The notes under the pieces: model-generated | What the model saw: the letters and a program-made list of their open reading frames with translations, nothing else | The model's database searches: none | What the model was told of the DNA's origin: nothing | Shown here: piece after piece, positions 42,805 through 51,342 of the stretch | Layout of the letters: each line of letters opens with the position of its first letter | Numbering within the stretch: position 1 is the first letter of the stretch | Position numbers and translations under genes: made by a program | Assembly (NCBI GenBank): GCA_029260795.1 | Contig: JAJDCO010000098.1 | Location: 1-64,000, forward strand | DNA from: Planctomycetota bacterium | Lineage (GTDB): Bacteria > Planctomycetota > OFTM77 | DNA length: 64,000 nucleotides | Direction: 5' to 3'

Positions 42805-45591
42805 ATGACCCGATCGCTCGGCAACGCCCTGATTGCCCTGACTGCCGCCCTCCTGGTGACCGGCTGCTCGGGCTCCTTCCTCGGGGGAAGTAGCGACAGC
42901 GACTCCGACCCGTCGCTCGCGTTTTCGACCTCCGAATCCTGCATGCGTTGCCACAACGGTGCTCTCCATGACGACTACGGTGGCGGGGGGCTCGAGAACC
43001 CGCACCCGTTCCCGGGAGCCGGCACGTTGACGTGTACTCAGTGCCACGGCGGCAATCCCGCTGCGGACACGCCGGAGGGGGCGCACGTGCCGCCGCACCC
43101 CGCGATCGGCGATCGAGAGAATCAACGCAAGAGCCGCTTCGCCTACTTCAACCGGCTCACGCTGACCGGCCTGGACAAGCTTCCCGACTACGAGATCGAC
43201 GGGCAGATCTATACCGCCCTCGACTACCTGCAGTTCGTCAACCCGGGCGACCTTCGTGTCGTCAATGACAACCGAAGCTGCGGTCAGTGTCATCAGTCGC
43301 ACGTCGATTGCGTTTCCAAGAGTCCGCTCGCGACGTCGGCGGGCATTCTCTCGGGGGCGCTGTTCGCGGTCGGCTTGCCGAGCGGCGTCGTCGAGAGTCA
43401 GGATCTCTACGAGGACACGGCCGTCGACAAGGCCTTCCGCCGGCTCACCGACGACCGCTACATCGAAGGCCAGTCTCCGGTGGGCTCGGTCGGGCGACTG
43501 CTCGAGTTCGCGGTGTACGCGGGGCGAGACGAGGATCTGATCGACGACAACCCCGACTACTTCGCCAATGCCCTGCCGGTCGGGCAAGCCGCGGACGGAC
43601 GGGCCATCCTCAACTCGCCGCTCGCCAACCTCTACCACGAGCAGGTGGCTTTCACGTGCGGCAACTGCCACCTCGGCAGTGCAGGCGCCAACGATCGCTA
43701 TGGCGATTTTCGCTCGTCGGGCTGCACGTCGTGCCACATGCCGTACGCACTCGATGGGCGAAGCCGCAGTACCGATCCGAACATCAACAAGCTCGAGCCC
43801 GAAGACCCCGACGACATCGATGCCCCGGAGCGACCGCACGTGCGCCGTCATCAGATCGTGAGTATCGCCAAGACGCTGGCGACTGGCGAGGAGGTGAAGG
43901 GGATGGACGATTACACGTGTGCGGGCTGCCACCAGGGCTCGAACCGCACCGTGATGCAGTACTGGGGCATCCGCCTCGATCAGAATCAGGACGTGCGTCG
44001 TGGCCGGCAGTATCCCGCGAACCCGGCGTCGTTCTTGACGACCCGGGACGACACGCGTCTCTTTGACCCTGAGGTCGAGAACCGCACCTTCAACGGCCGC
44101 AACGAGAATCAGTATCTGCTGATGGAAGACTACGACGGCGATGGCCGCGACGACACGCCCGCCGACGTGCACTACGAGGCGGGCCTGGGCTGCATCGACT
44201 GCCATGGCAGCCATGATCTGCACGGTGGCCGAGTCGGCGATCCGGACGGGGCGAGCATCCTGAGTCGGATGGGGCAAGCCGTGGCAATCCGCTGTGAGAG
44301 CTGTCATGGTTCCGCCGCGGCTTTCGCCGTGACGAAGATCGACACGAACACAGCTGGCCAGCCGGCCGAGGTGCCGGTCGATGCCGAAGGCAACGCGCTG
44401 CGCCACATCGCACGCGAGTCCGATGGCAACCTGTACTTGACGAGCCGTCTGACGGGTAAGCGTCACTTCGTGAAGCAGGTGCGGGACGTCGTCGTCGATT
44501 CAGGCCGGATCAACCCGATCACGCAGGATCCGGTCTACTCGGCCAAGGGCTCGTATGCGATGGGTCGCGTCGACGGGGATGCGCAGACCGGAATCGGTCC
44601 GGCCCAGACCGGCGGCGTCACGGCGGGCTTTAGCCACATGGACAACCTGAGCTGCGCGTCCTGCCATGCCTCGTGGACGAACAACTGCATCGGCTGCCAC
44701 TTGGTCGGCGAGTTCGATCGCGGGAACTTCAGCAACATCACAGGCGAAGAGATCGACTTCCGCGAGAAGATCGCCGACTTCGTCTACCAGTCGCCGGTGT
44801 TCTTCCAGCTCGGCATCGACAGCGGCAACAAGGTGGCCCCGATGGCGGGCAACACCGCGATGTTCTTCTCCTACGAGGACCAGAACAACGCGCTCTCCAA
44901 GGTCTTCGCCTTCTCGGACCGACGCGGTCAGGGCAACGATCCGAACGCAGCCGCACACCCGGCCTTGAGCCACAACGCCATGATGCCTCACTCGATCCGC
45001 GGCAAGGTCGACTACCGCAACGAAGGACCGCGCTACTGCAACGCGTGTCACCTCACCCGAAAAGGTCTCAACGAGTTCGGCGAGGCGAACTACATCGCTT
45101 ACCGAGACGCCATGGCCACCAACGACTTCACCGGGCTCGACTACGAACTGCTTACGGAGCACCTCGGTCGCAACCCGAACAACCAGCTCGACTCACCGCT
45201 TTGGGTCCACAGCGTCGTGGGATTGGGCTCGGGGCTCTTCCAGTTCGACGAGAATGGCTGCCCGAACAACCCGGTGGACGACAACCCGGATCGTGCCGGC
45301 TGCAACGGCACGCCGCCCAGCCAGGTGTACGACCCGGGGCGGACCGTTTTCAACCTCGACAAGATCGTCGACCTCAGCGGGCGCTCGATGGGGTCGAGCA
45401 ATCATCCGTTCCGAGCTCCCGGTCAGACCTCGGACCTACGTGACGGCGCTTCATTCCCGGGCATGTCGGGACCGCTGGGCGCGACGCTCATCCAGCGCCT
45501 CTCCGATCCGCAGACCGGAATCGTCCTCGACTCGTGGCTCGACGCAGACGGGAACAACCGCGGCAACGCTGGCGATTTCGTCGGACGTTGA
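42805..45591 (+). CDS. 11-heme c-type cytochrome lipoprotein
   Basis: The protein has 928 residues. The ATG at 42805 has AGAGGTGG about 8 nt upstream. The lipobox is VTGC, Cys at about residue 24, followed by a Ser/Asp-rich spacer. Eleven CXXCH sites are unevenly spread: CMRCH and CTQCH near the start; CGQCH, CGNCH, CTSCH and CAGCH in the middle; then CIDCH, CESCH, the pair CASCH/CIGCH in SCASCHASWTNNCIGCHL, and CNACH. Long non-heme regions separate them, unlike the compact repeats of the 26-heme protein. A surface-exposed terminal cytochrome or an enzyme is likely. The gene is 433 bp behind the barrel gene. Confidence 0.9.
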   Translation: MTRSLGNALIALTAALLVTGCSGSFLGGSSDSDSDPSLAFSTSESCMRCHNGALHDDYGGGGLENPHPFPGAGTLTCTQCHGGNPAADTPEGAHVPPHPAIGDRENQRKSRFAYFNRLTLTGLDKLPDYEIDGQIYTALDYLQFVNPGDLRVVNDNRSCGQCHQSHVDCVSKSPLATSAGILSGALFAVGLPSGVVESQDLYEDTAVDKAFRRLTDDRYIEGQSPVGSVGRLLEFAVYAGRDEDLIDDNPDYFANALPVGQAADGRAILNSPLANLYHEQVAFTCGNCHLGSAGANDRYGDFRSSGCTSCHMPYALDGRSRSTDPNINKLEPEDPDDIDAPERPHVRRHQIVSIAKTLATGEEVKGMDDYTCAGCHQGSNRTVMQYWGIRLDQNQDVRRGRQYPANPASFLTTRDDTRLFDPEVENRTFNGRNENQYLLMEDYDGDGRDDTPADVHYEAGLGCIDCHGSHDLHGGRVGDPDGASILSRMGQAVAIRCESCHGSAAAFAVTKIDTNTAGQPAEVPVDAEGNALRHIARESDGNLYLTSRLTGKRHFVKQVRDVVVDSGRINPITQDPVYSAKGSYAMGRVDGDAQTGIGPAQTGGVTAGFSHMDNLSCASCHASWTNNCIGCHLVGEFDRGNFSNITGEEIDFREKIADFVYQSPVFFQLGIDSGNKVAPMAGNTAMFFSYEDQNNALSKVFAFSDRRGQGNDPNAAAHPALSHNAMMPHSIRGKVDYRNEGPRYCNACHLTRKGLNEFGEANYIAYRDAMATNDFTGLDYELLTEHLGRNPNNQLDSPLWVHSVVGLGSGLFQFDENGCPNNPVDDNPDRAGCNGTPPSQVYDPGRTVFNLDKIVDLSGRSMGSSNHPFRAPGQTSDLRDGASFPGMSGPLGATLIQRLSDPQTGIVLDSWLDADGNNRGNAGDFVGR

Positions 45592-45735
45592 GGGTGCGCG
45601 GGGGGTGGCGTCCCTTCAGGACGCGCGCGCCTGGCGACGATTTCGATCGAGGTCGTGTTGACGACATGACCCCAGGCAAGCCACGGCGCTGCGCGCCGCG
45701 TCTTCCCTGGGGCTGGATGATGTCGGCCTTTCAGG
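45592..45735. terminator. Hairpin region downstream of the cytochrome cluster
   Basis: 45668-45674 CCCCAGG pairs with a CCTGGGG arm near 45705-45715, with an inner hairpin GGCGC-TGC-GCGCC (near 45685-45697). GGCCT-TTC-AGGCC follows at 45725-45737. There is no T-run. It may end or protect the cluster transcript; the same kind of sequence is a common intergenic repeat in planctomycetes (recollection, not checked). Confidence 0.4.
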
Positions 45736-45838
45736 CCGGCGAGATGCGTGGGCCGCGTCTTACGATGGGGCCGGCGAGATGCGTGGGTCGCGCTTGCGAT
45801 GGGGCTGGCGGGGTGCGTGGGTCGCGCTTGCGGATCAG
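45736..45838. repeat. Three tandem 34-35-bp repeats
   Basis: Units start at 45736, 45771 and 45805. Each has the form CCGGCGAGATGCGTGGGNCG followed by CGYNTTRCGATGGGG. The last unit reaches the stop codon of the minus-strand gene at 45835. Confidence 0.75.
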
Positions 45839-47214
45839 CGCTGCATGGCGAGTCGAACGGCGGTCATGGAGACCTGTCCGGCGTGATCGCGGGGCTTTTC
45901 GTGCGAGTTGCTGCACACGATGACGATCGTGTCGATGCCGGTGTTGTAGAGGGTGAAGAAGCCGCGGTCGTTGCCTCCGGCGGCCATGCCTTCACCTTTC
46001 CCCGCATAGCGCTTGGTCGACTCTGGCGAGAGGAGCTGGCCGCCGCGAACGGCGCGGTTCCAATGGTAGAGGTCCGTGGGCGTCGAGACCATGCCGCCGC
46101 TGCCCTTCACGAGCCAGGACGTCTTGCCCCAATGGACGGGCGAGTTCGTCGGTCGAATGCGGTTGGGGCCGTAGCCGACGGCGAGCTCGTCCGGGTTGAA
46201 CTCGTGCGTGAAGGAGTAAGAGCCGGTGCGGGTCATGCCAGCGGGCTCGAACAGATGCTCGCGAAGGAAGTCGTGATACTCCTGCCCCGAGACGATCTCG
46301 ATGATCGCGGTCAGCACGCCCCAGGCGGCGTGGGAGTGGGCGTTGCCGGAACCCGGCGCAAAGAGCAGCTCGCTTCCCAGAATGCGATCGAGGAACGCGG
46401 CGCGATCGAGCCATGAGAGGTCGAGGTCGACATCGACGCCGTGGATACCGGGGAAGTTCTTGAGTCCCGACTTGCCGGTCATGAGCTGATCGAGCCTGAT
46501 GCCGCGCTTGTCGGCCGGCACGCTGTCGAAGTACTTCGTGATCGGATCCGAGGTCTTCAGCTGGCCGCGATCGGCGAGCAGAAGAATGGCGGCGTGCGTG
46601 AAATCGATGGGTGTCGAGCCGATGGCGAAGATCGTGTCTTTCGTGTTCTCGATCTTGCGCTCGCGATCGGCCCAGCCGAAGCCGCGCTGCAGGACGATCG
46701 AGCCGTTGTGGACTGCGATGATCGACCCGGAGAATCCCTTCGCCTCCTCTTCCTCCAGACGCTGCTCGAGCGACTCCCAAGTCATCGGGGCGACTTCGGG
46801 ACCCTTCGCCGGCGTGCTCGCTCGCTTCAGCTCGAGCTTCGTGATTCGGAAGGGTGAAGTGGGCTCCAGTTCCAGGAGCACGCTTTGAATACGATCGTCG
46901 TGCTCGAAGGTCATTGTGACCCCCGCCGCACCGCCCGGCTCGACCATGATGCCGCCGGCGCTCCGGCAAGCCTTGCGAATGCCGTCGAGCTGGCGCCGAA
47001 GCGCCGCGGAGTGGGTGCGGAGCTCAGGTGAGAGATGCTCTTCGGCAAAGCGATCGAGGGCAGCCGGCGTCGAGGTGTCGACGAAACGCTCGAGGGCCTG
47101 AAATCGCATCTGGAGGGCCGTCTGGAGATCGTCGCCTTGGCCGTGAGCCGGAGAGGTCACGATCAGGCTCGCGGTGAGCATCAGGCCGAGCCCGAGGAGC
47201 AGAGAAGCTTTCAT
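45835..47214 (-). CDS. Exported beta-lactamase-fold protein lacking the catalytic Ser-x-x-Lys
   Basis: The protein has 459 residues with a signal peptide at 1-25. An N-terminal DUF3471-like or NTF2-like region (about 30-130) precedes a class C beta-lactamase/penicillin-binding fold: GFSGSIIAVHNGSIVLQRGF, then FAIGSTPIDFTHAAILLLAD. Active members read S-x-x-K at that point; here it is S-T-P-I, so the Lys is gone. The second motif, normally Y-x-N, is H-S-H in GSGNAHSHAAWG. KGSGGMVSTPTDLY fits the third. The fold is intact, but classic serine-hydrolase chemistry is unlikely; a binding role or altered mechanism is possible. AAAGGA lies before ATG 47214. Confidence 0.78.
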   Translation of the reverse strand: MKASLLLGLGLMLTASLIVTSPAHGQGDDLQTALQMRFQALERFVDTSTPAALDRFAEEHLSPELRTHSAALRRQLDGIRKACRSAGGIMVEPGGAAGVTMTFEHDDRIQSVLLELEPTSPFRITKLELKRASTPAKGPEVAPMTWESLEQRLEEEEAKGFSGSIIAVHNGSIVLQRGFGWADRERKIENTKDTIFAIGSTPIDFTHAAILLLADRGQLKTSDPITKYFDSVPADKRGIRLDQLMTGKSGLKNFPGIHGVDVDLDLSWLDRAAFLDRILGSELLFAPGSGNAHSHAAWGVLTAIIEIVSGQEYHDFLREHLFEPAGMTRTGSYSFTHEFNPDELAVGYGPNRIRPTNSPVHWGKTSWLVKGSGGMVSTPTDLYHWNRAVRGGQLLSPESTKRYAGKGEGMAAGGNDRGFFTLYNTGIDTIVIVCSNSHEKPRDHAGQVSMTAVRLAMQR

Positions 47215-47324
47215 GGGAGAGTCCTTTCAATCACGAAGGGAGTGCCACGGTGACCACGCACCGTGAGCGGGCCGGGCACGGAAGCCCGGAGAAGGCGTAT
47301 CGATTCGGAGCCGCTCGGCTCCGC

Positions 47325-48173
47325 CTAGTCGCGCTCGTTGTCGAATCGGAATCGAACGCGGCCGTCCGGCGTCACGATCTCCGTCGAGTCGTCGCTGAGG
47401 GAGCCATCCGACAGCGGGCCGTGCGCGAAGCCGATCGCGTATTGCCATCCCGAGTCGTCGGCGAGCTCGATCTCGAGACCGCCGAGCGAGTTCTCGACCA
47501 GGGAGGCTCGGGTATCGGGTCCCGGGCCGCGCCGGGTCCGACCGATCACCAGCACCGGCTCCGTCGCCGAGCTGTCGAGGTACTCGACCAGGAGGCGGCC
47601 CTCATCGCTCTCGGGGACGTCTTGCCAGAACAGGGCGCAGCGTTGCCCACCCCCGTCGATCCAGTCGTGGAGGCGAGTGGCTCCGGCGAGAGAGGTGCGC
47701 TCGAGGCGAGCTCGCGACGGCTCGTCGGTCCCTTCGATGGTCTCGAGCTCGATCCGGGTCTCCTTGCGGCCGTCGGGCGTTCGGCGATTCACCTGAATGC
47801 CGGTCTCGACCGCGTCCGGTCCCGTCTGTCGACGATGCACGCGCACCGAGACGCGGCAGCCATCTTGCGTCGTGTACTCGAAGGTCTGCTCGCCGTCTTC
47901 ATTGAGCGGTCCCTGCATTCGCTGTCCGTCGATGACGATCTCCACCCACCAAGTGCGGAGCGCTTCGAGGCCGACGGTGGCTTCGACGAGAGCGGCGGAC
48001 AGGCCGATCGCGACGAGAAGAACGGCTGCGCGCCGCAATCCGCGCCCGAAGCGCCGACGCTGAAAACATTGGCGCAGTCGGCGCTCGAGCTCCGGGTTGG
48101 GTCGTTCGAGCACGTCGTCCTGGCGCAGCAGCTCGAGGGCCTCGTCGACGGGATGATTCGAAGGAGTGTTCAT
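47325..48173 (-). CDS. Membrane protein, putative anti-sigma factor
   Basis: The protein has 282 residues from the ATG at 48173, overlapping the stop of the sigma gene (ATGA-type). A short cytoplasmic N-terminus (about 1-50) has EALELLRQDDVLERPNPELERRLRQC, then one membrane helix at about 52-72 (AAVLLVAIGLSAALVEATVG). The beta-rich outer domain has no recognised family. Translational coupling to an ECF sigma gene and this topology are the usual marks of an anti-sigma factor; no zinc-binding HxxxCxxC motif is visible, so it would be a non-ZAS type. Confidence 0.65.
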   Translation of the reverse strand: MNTPSNHPVDEALELLRQDDVLERPNPELERRLRQCFQRRRFGRGLRRAAVLLVAIGLSAALVEATVGLEALRTWWVEIVIDGQRMQGPLNEDGEQTFEYTTQDGCRVSVRVHRRQTGPDAVETGIQVNRRTPDGRKETRIELETIEGTDEPSRARLERTSLAGATRLHDWIDGGGQRCALFWQDVPESDEGRLLVEYLDSSATEPVLVIGRTRRGPGPDTRASLVENSLGGLEIELADDSGWQYAIGFAHGPLSDGSLSDDSTEIVTPDGRVRFRFDNERD

Positions 48174-48745
48174 CGGCCTTCTCCGAGCTGTTCGAGGCGT
48201 CGACGCAACGCGTCTCGCCCGCGCGAGAGACGGGACTTCACGGTACCGGTCGAGCACTCCAGGACCGCGGCGACCTCGTCGACCGAGAGTCCTTCGAGAT
48301 AGTGCAAGCCCAGGACCGACTGGAGCCGCTCCGCCAGACCGAGGAGGGCGAGGCGCACGATCTCTCTCTCGTCGGGCGCAACGATATCGCGCGCCGGTGG
48401 CTCGTGCTCGAGCTGCTCGAGGCGACGGCGGGCTTGGCGAATCCAGCGGCTGATGCGGCTCGTGGCCAGTCGATAGAGCCATGAGCGAAAAGGCAGGCCG
48501 CGCTCTTGATACCGGGGCAGGTACTCGAGTGCGGTCAAGAAGGTCTCGGCCACCACGTCGTCGACCATCCCCGAGCCACCGAGGCGTCGCCTCACGTAGC
48601 GCTGGATGGCTGGATAGTGCCGGCGATACAGCAGCGCGAAGGCGTCCGCATCCCCCTTGGCCCGCGCCACGAGCTCGGCATCGCTCGTCTCGGAGTTCGG
48701 TCGGCAACGAGGAGTGGAGTGCGGGAGAGCCACGGGCGGCGCCAA
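48170..48745 (-). CDS. ECF RNA polymerase sigma factor
   Basis: The protein has 191 residues. The only starts are TTG 48745 or GTG 48733; sigma homology begins at SDAELVARAKGDADAFALLY. Region 2 is at about 25-95 (MVDDVVAETFLTALEYLPRY, FRSWLYRLATSRISRWIR). Region 4 is at about 128-180 (LHYLEGLSVDEVAAVLEC, STGTVKSRLSRGRDALRRRL). It is followed by an overlapping gene for a membrane protein that is the likely anti-sigma factor. The pair should respond to an envelope signal. Confidence 0.88.
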   Translation of the reverse strand: MAPPVALPHSTPRCRPNSETSDAELVARAKGDADAFALLYRRHYPAIQRYVRRRLGGSGMVDDVVAETFLTALEYLPRYQERGLPFRSWLYRLATSRISRWIRQARRRLEQLEHEPPARDIVAPDEREIVRLALLGLAERLQSVLGLHYLEGLSVDEVAAVLECSTGTVKSRLSRGRDALRRRLEQLGEGR

Positions 48746-48875
48746 TTCAACGGGCGTTCGAGTGTTCTGGACTTCAGCTCGTGAAAGCCAGACACGCGCA
48801 ACGTGGTTCCCGGAAAATGCGCGCAGTGAGGAAGACCGGCCCCGAATGAGTGACTCGGGGCCTGCCGCGTCTTCG

Positions 48876-50009
48876 TCAGGCGAGGGCGGGGCGCGCGATC
48901 AGGGAGGCCCAGCGTGCCTTGGCCATCTGGAACTCCTCGCGAATCTCGATCAGCTTCTCTCGCCAGTCCGACCAATCGTCGTGCGAGCGGCGGCGCATCT
49001 CGCGATACTGGAGCCGCGCCTCGTGCCAGCGTTGGGCGAGCTTCTCGAGCTGCTCGCGGGCGGCGGCGACGCGCTCCTCATAGGCGTGTTGCACGTCGGC
49101 GGAGAGATCGGCGATGCGCTCCCGCATCCGCCGAACATCGGTCTCGAGCTTGGCCTTGAGGAGCTGGTTGTCGGGCGCGCGCTTCAGATCCCAGGACAGC
49201 CCGACGAGCGAGGCGGTCTTGATCAGCCACTTGGACGGATCCCAGTGGTACCAACGGTGACCGTTGCGATAGTCGGACGCGAAGCGATGGTGGAAGTTGT
49301 GGTAGCCCTCGCCGTGCGCCACGAGCGAGAGGAGCAGCGAGTCGCGCGCCTCGGTCTGCGTCGAGTGCGGTCGGCGCCCGAAGGTGTGCGCGAAGGAGTT
49401 GATGCCGTAGGTGGCGTGGCTCTGCAGCACGACGCGGAACAGGCAGCCCCAGAGGAAGCCACCGAAGGGTCGGCCGACCAGGGCGCCGAGTAGGGTCGGC
49501 AGCACGAACGTGACCAGTGCGACGATCAGCCAGTAGTTTCGGCGTTGCCACTGCACCAACGGATTGGCCGCGAGGTCCTTGACGATCGTGTAGTCGTCAT
49601 CGAGCGGGGCGCGCCAGAAGAGCCAGCCGACGTGTGCCCACCAGAATCCCTTGTTGATGTTGTGCGGATCCCGATCGGTATCGGAATAGCGATGGTGGAT
49701 CCGGTGATTCCTTGCCCAGTCGAGAACGGAGAACTGGAGCGCAGCGCCCCCGAAGATCAGGTAGAAGACCTGGAGCAACGGGTGGCACTGGTGGGTCTGG
49801 TGGGAGTAGTAGCGGTGATAGCCCGCCGTGATGCCCAGACCGGACAGTAGATAGAAGCCGAAGAAGAGCGCGATCTCCCACGGGTGGACGCCGAACTCGG
49901 AGATGTACCAGACACCTGCGACGATGGCGATGATCGGAGAGAGCGTGACGAAGAGGAAGCTCGGCCAGTTGAAGGGGAGGCGCTCTTCGGGCGCAGCTTG
50001 GTTGGTCAT
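48876..50009 (-). CDS. Acyl-CoA/acyl-lipid delta-9-type fatty acid desaturase with coiled-coil tail
   Basis: The protein has 377 residues. It is a di-iron membrane desaturase with the three His boxes HRYYSH (65-70), HRIHH (102-106) and HNFHH (about 237-241), plus membrane helix pairs near 17-60 and 160-195. NSFAHTFGRRPHST and RWYHWDPSKWLIK are family hallmarks of stearoyl-CoA desaturase-like enzymes. After the desaturase fold (about 285) a highly charged helical tail of about 90 residues follows (ADVQHAYEERVAAAREQLEK), which is unusual and may mediate assembly or regulation. It introduces a double bond in membrane acyl chains; the redox partner is not in this window. Confidence 0.92.
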   Translation of the reverse strand: MTNQAAPEERLPFNWPSFLFVTLSPIIAIVAGVWYISEFGVHPWEIALFFGFYLLSGLGITAGYHRYYSHQTHQCHPLLQVFYLIFGGAALQFSVLDWARNHRIHHRYSDTDRDPHNINKGFWWAHVGWLFWRAPLDDDYTIVKDLAANPLVQWQRRNYWLIVALVTFVLPTLLGALVGRPFGGFLWGCLFRVVLQSHATYGINSFAHTFGRRPHSTQTEARDSLLLSLVAHGEGYHNFHHRFASDYRNGHRWYHWDPSKWLIKTASLVGLSWDLKRAPDNQLLKAKLETDVRRMRERIADLSADVQHAYEERVAAAREQLEKLAQRWHEARLQYREMRRRSHDDWSDWREKLIEIREEFQMAKARWASLIARPALA

Positions 50010-50209
50010 GGAGTCAGGACTCTCGTCGGTGCGCGGGCCGGAGCGATGAGACGCTCACGGCCAGGACAGACCCGGCAGCGGATGCACCACGACCAAGAGG
50101 GTTGAACCCGACTCGTGTCCGAGCGCGGACTCTCCGAAGCAATAGGTCGTCGTGTCCGCCGGAACACTTGATCGGCGGGCGTCGATCGAGATCGCCGCCC
50201 GCCGAAGGC

Positions 50210-50236
50210 CGGGACGAGGTTATTCGCCTCGTCCCG
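50210..50236 (-). terminator. Strong hairpin after the RRM gene
   Basis: CGGGACGAGG (50210-50219) pairs with CCTCGTCCCG (50227-50236), 10 bp with a 7-nt loop, starting 12 nt beyond the stop codon at 50248. There is no clear T-run; it is probably a terminator or 3' stabiliser. Confidence 0.6.
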
Positions 50237-50247
50237 AAGAAGGCTTC

Positions 50248-50559
50248 TTACCAGCGGCCGCGGCCACCGCCACCACCACCACCGCCGCCACCGCCGCCAC
50301 CGCCGCCACGCGGGCTGCGCTCGCGAGCTTCGTTGACGGTCAGGTTGCGACCTTGGAAATCGGTGCCATTGAGGCCGTCGATCGCCGCTTGAGCGCTGCC
50401 CTTGTCGATCTCAACGAAGCCGAAACCGCGCGGGCGGCCGGTCTCACGATCGGTGATGAGAGACACGGAGTGCACCTCGCCAAACTGCGAGAAGATCTCC
50501 CGGATGTCGTCTTCGGTTGCGTTGAAATTAAGGTTACCGACGTAGAGCTTCTGGGACAT
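50248..50559 (-). CDS. RRM-type RNA-binding protein with Gly-rich tail
   Basis: The protein has 103 residues from the ATG at 50559. One RNA recognition motif occupies residues 3-80: RNP2 is KLYVGNLNFNA and RNP1 is RGFGFVEI, with DDIREIFSQFGEV between. The tail is an arginine end plus a run of about 15 glycines and RGRW, as in the small bacterial cold-inducible RNA-binding proteins (Rbp type) of cyanobacteria and planctomycetes. An RNA chaperone role at low temperature is likely. No good Shine-Dalgarno precedes the ATG; the 5' region can fold a CCACC-TTTCG-GGTGG hairpin near 50591-50610. Confidence 0.9.
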   Translation of the reverse strand: MSQKLYVGNLNFNATEDDIREIFSQFGEVHSVSLITDRETGRPRGFGFVEIDKGSAQAAIDGLNGTDFQGRNLTVNEARERSPRGGGGGGGGGGGGGGGRGRW

Positions 50560-51342
50560 GAAACAGGTATCCGAATCAGAGACGATGTGGCGCCCACCTT
50601 TCGGGTGGACTTTCAAGGGGCTGGACATCCCCAGAAGATCGAGCTTCCCCCTCGAAACCATGGCGATCGATCTTCGGTCAACGTCCGGCGGACAAGTCCG
50701 CTTGACGGTGTCGCAGAAGGCTCCGGTTCGCAACCGCTCTCCGGCTGTGAATCCGGAAAGAACGAAACGAGTCGTTTTGGGCGAAGGCGTACGGCGGGGC
50801 CGAGCCGCGGGATGAGAATTTCGCAGAGTATAGAGAACCCGGTGGCTTCCTCCTAATGGAAACCTGAGCCGGACCTCCGTGTTTTGGAACCCGGCATTTC
50901 CTCTTTCGGTCGACGCGGCTCAGGACTGGAGTGCCATTCTTCCCACGCTCCGCCATTCCCGGTTTCCGGGGAGAGTCGGTCGGACGATGGGCAGTCCTCG
51001 CGGCGACTCTGATGGGTCCGACTCGGTCACCGGAGAGACGTCGGTGCGCGGGCGCGACTGAAAAAACATCGGCGTCCGATACGGGCGCTCGGTGCTGGCA
51101 TCGGAGATCCGCTTTCCAGCGACGACCGGACGGGCCATGTGCCCGCGCCGATGGCCCGGGCGTCAGGTGGCGTTGCAGACCTGGCGCGACGGCAAGATCG
51201 TGCACGAGACCTTCTACTACAACGGCTGAGTCGGAAAGACCTCCTCCCTGGGACCGCGGGCGTCCCGCCAGGCGGCCCGCCGGCATCCGGCTTTCTGGGC
51301 CATTGGGGGAGCCGGTCGTGAGCCGACTCCCTTTGGATTCCC
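50560..51342. other. Intergenic region: RRM leader, gene fragment, family A repeat
   Basis: The first part (to about 50830) is the presumed long 5' leader and promoter of the RRM gene; TATACT on the minus strand near 50827-50832 is a possible -10. 51137-51229 holds the SnoaL-like fragment and 51246-51290 a family A repeat (GGGACCGCGGGCGTCCCGCC). I see no complete gene. Confidence 0.5.
51137..51229 (+). pseudogene. C-terminal fragment of a SnoaL/NTF2-like protein
   Basis: A 30-codon frame ends VALQTWRDGKIVHETFYYNG and a stop. This resembles the last strands of SnoaL-like (NTF2 fold) proteins, where W-F-D-GKI-----YYD is common. Nothing upstream in frame completes the roughly 130-residue domain. 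It is probably a deletion remnant next to a family A repeat. The call rests on one short match. Confidence 0.3.

Noticed and set aside
42427..44466. Minus-strand open frame of about 680 codons
   Set aside because: Antisense to the 11-heme cytochrome, which has eleven CXXCH motifs and a lipobox.
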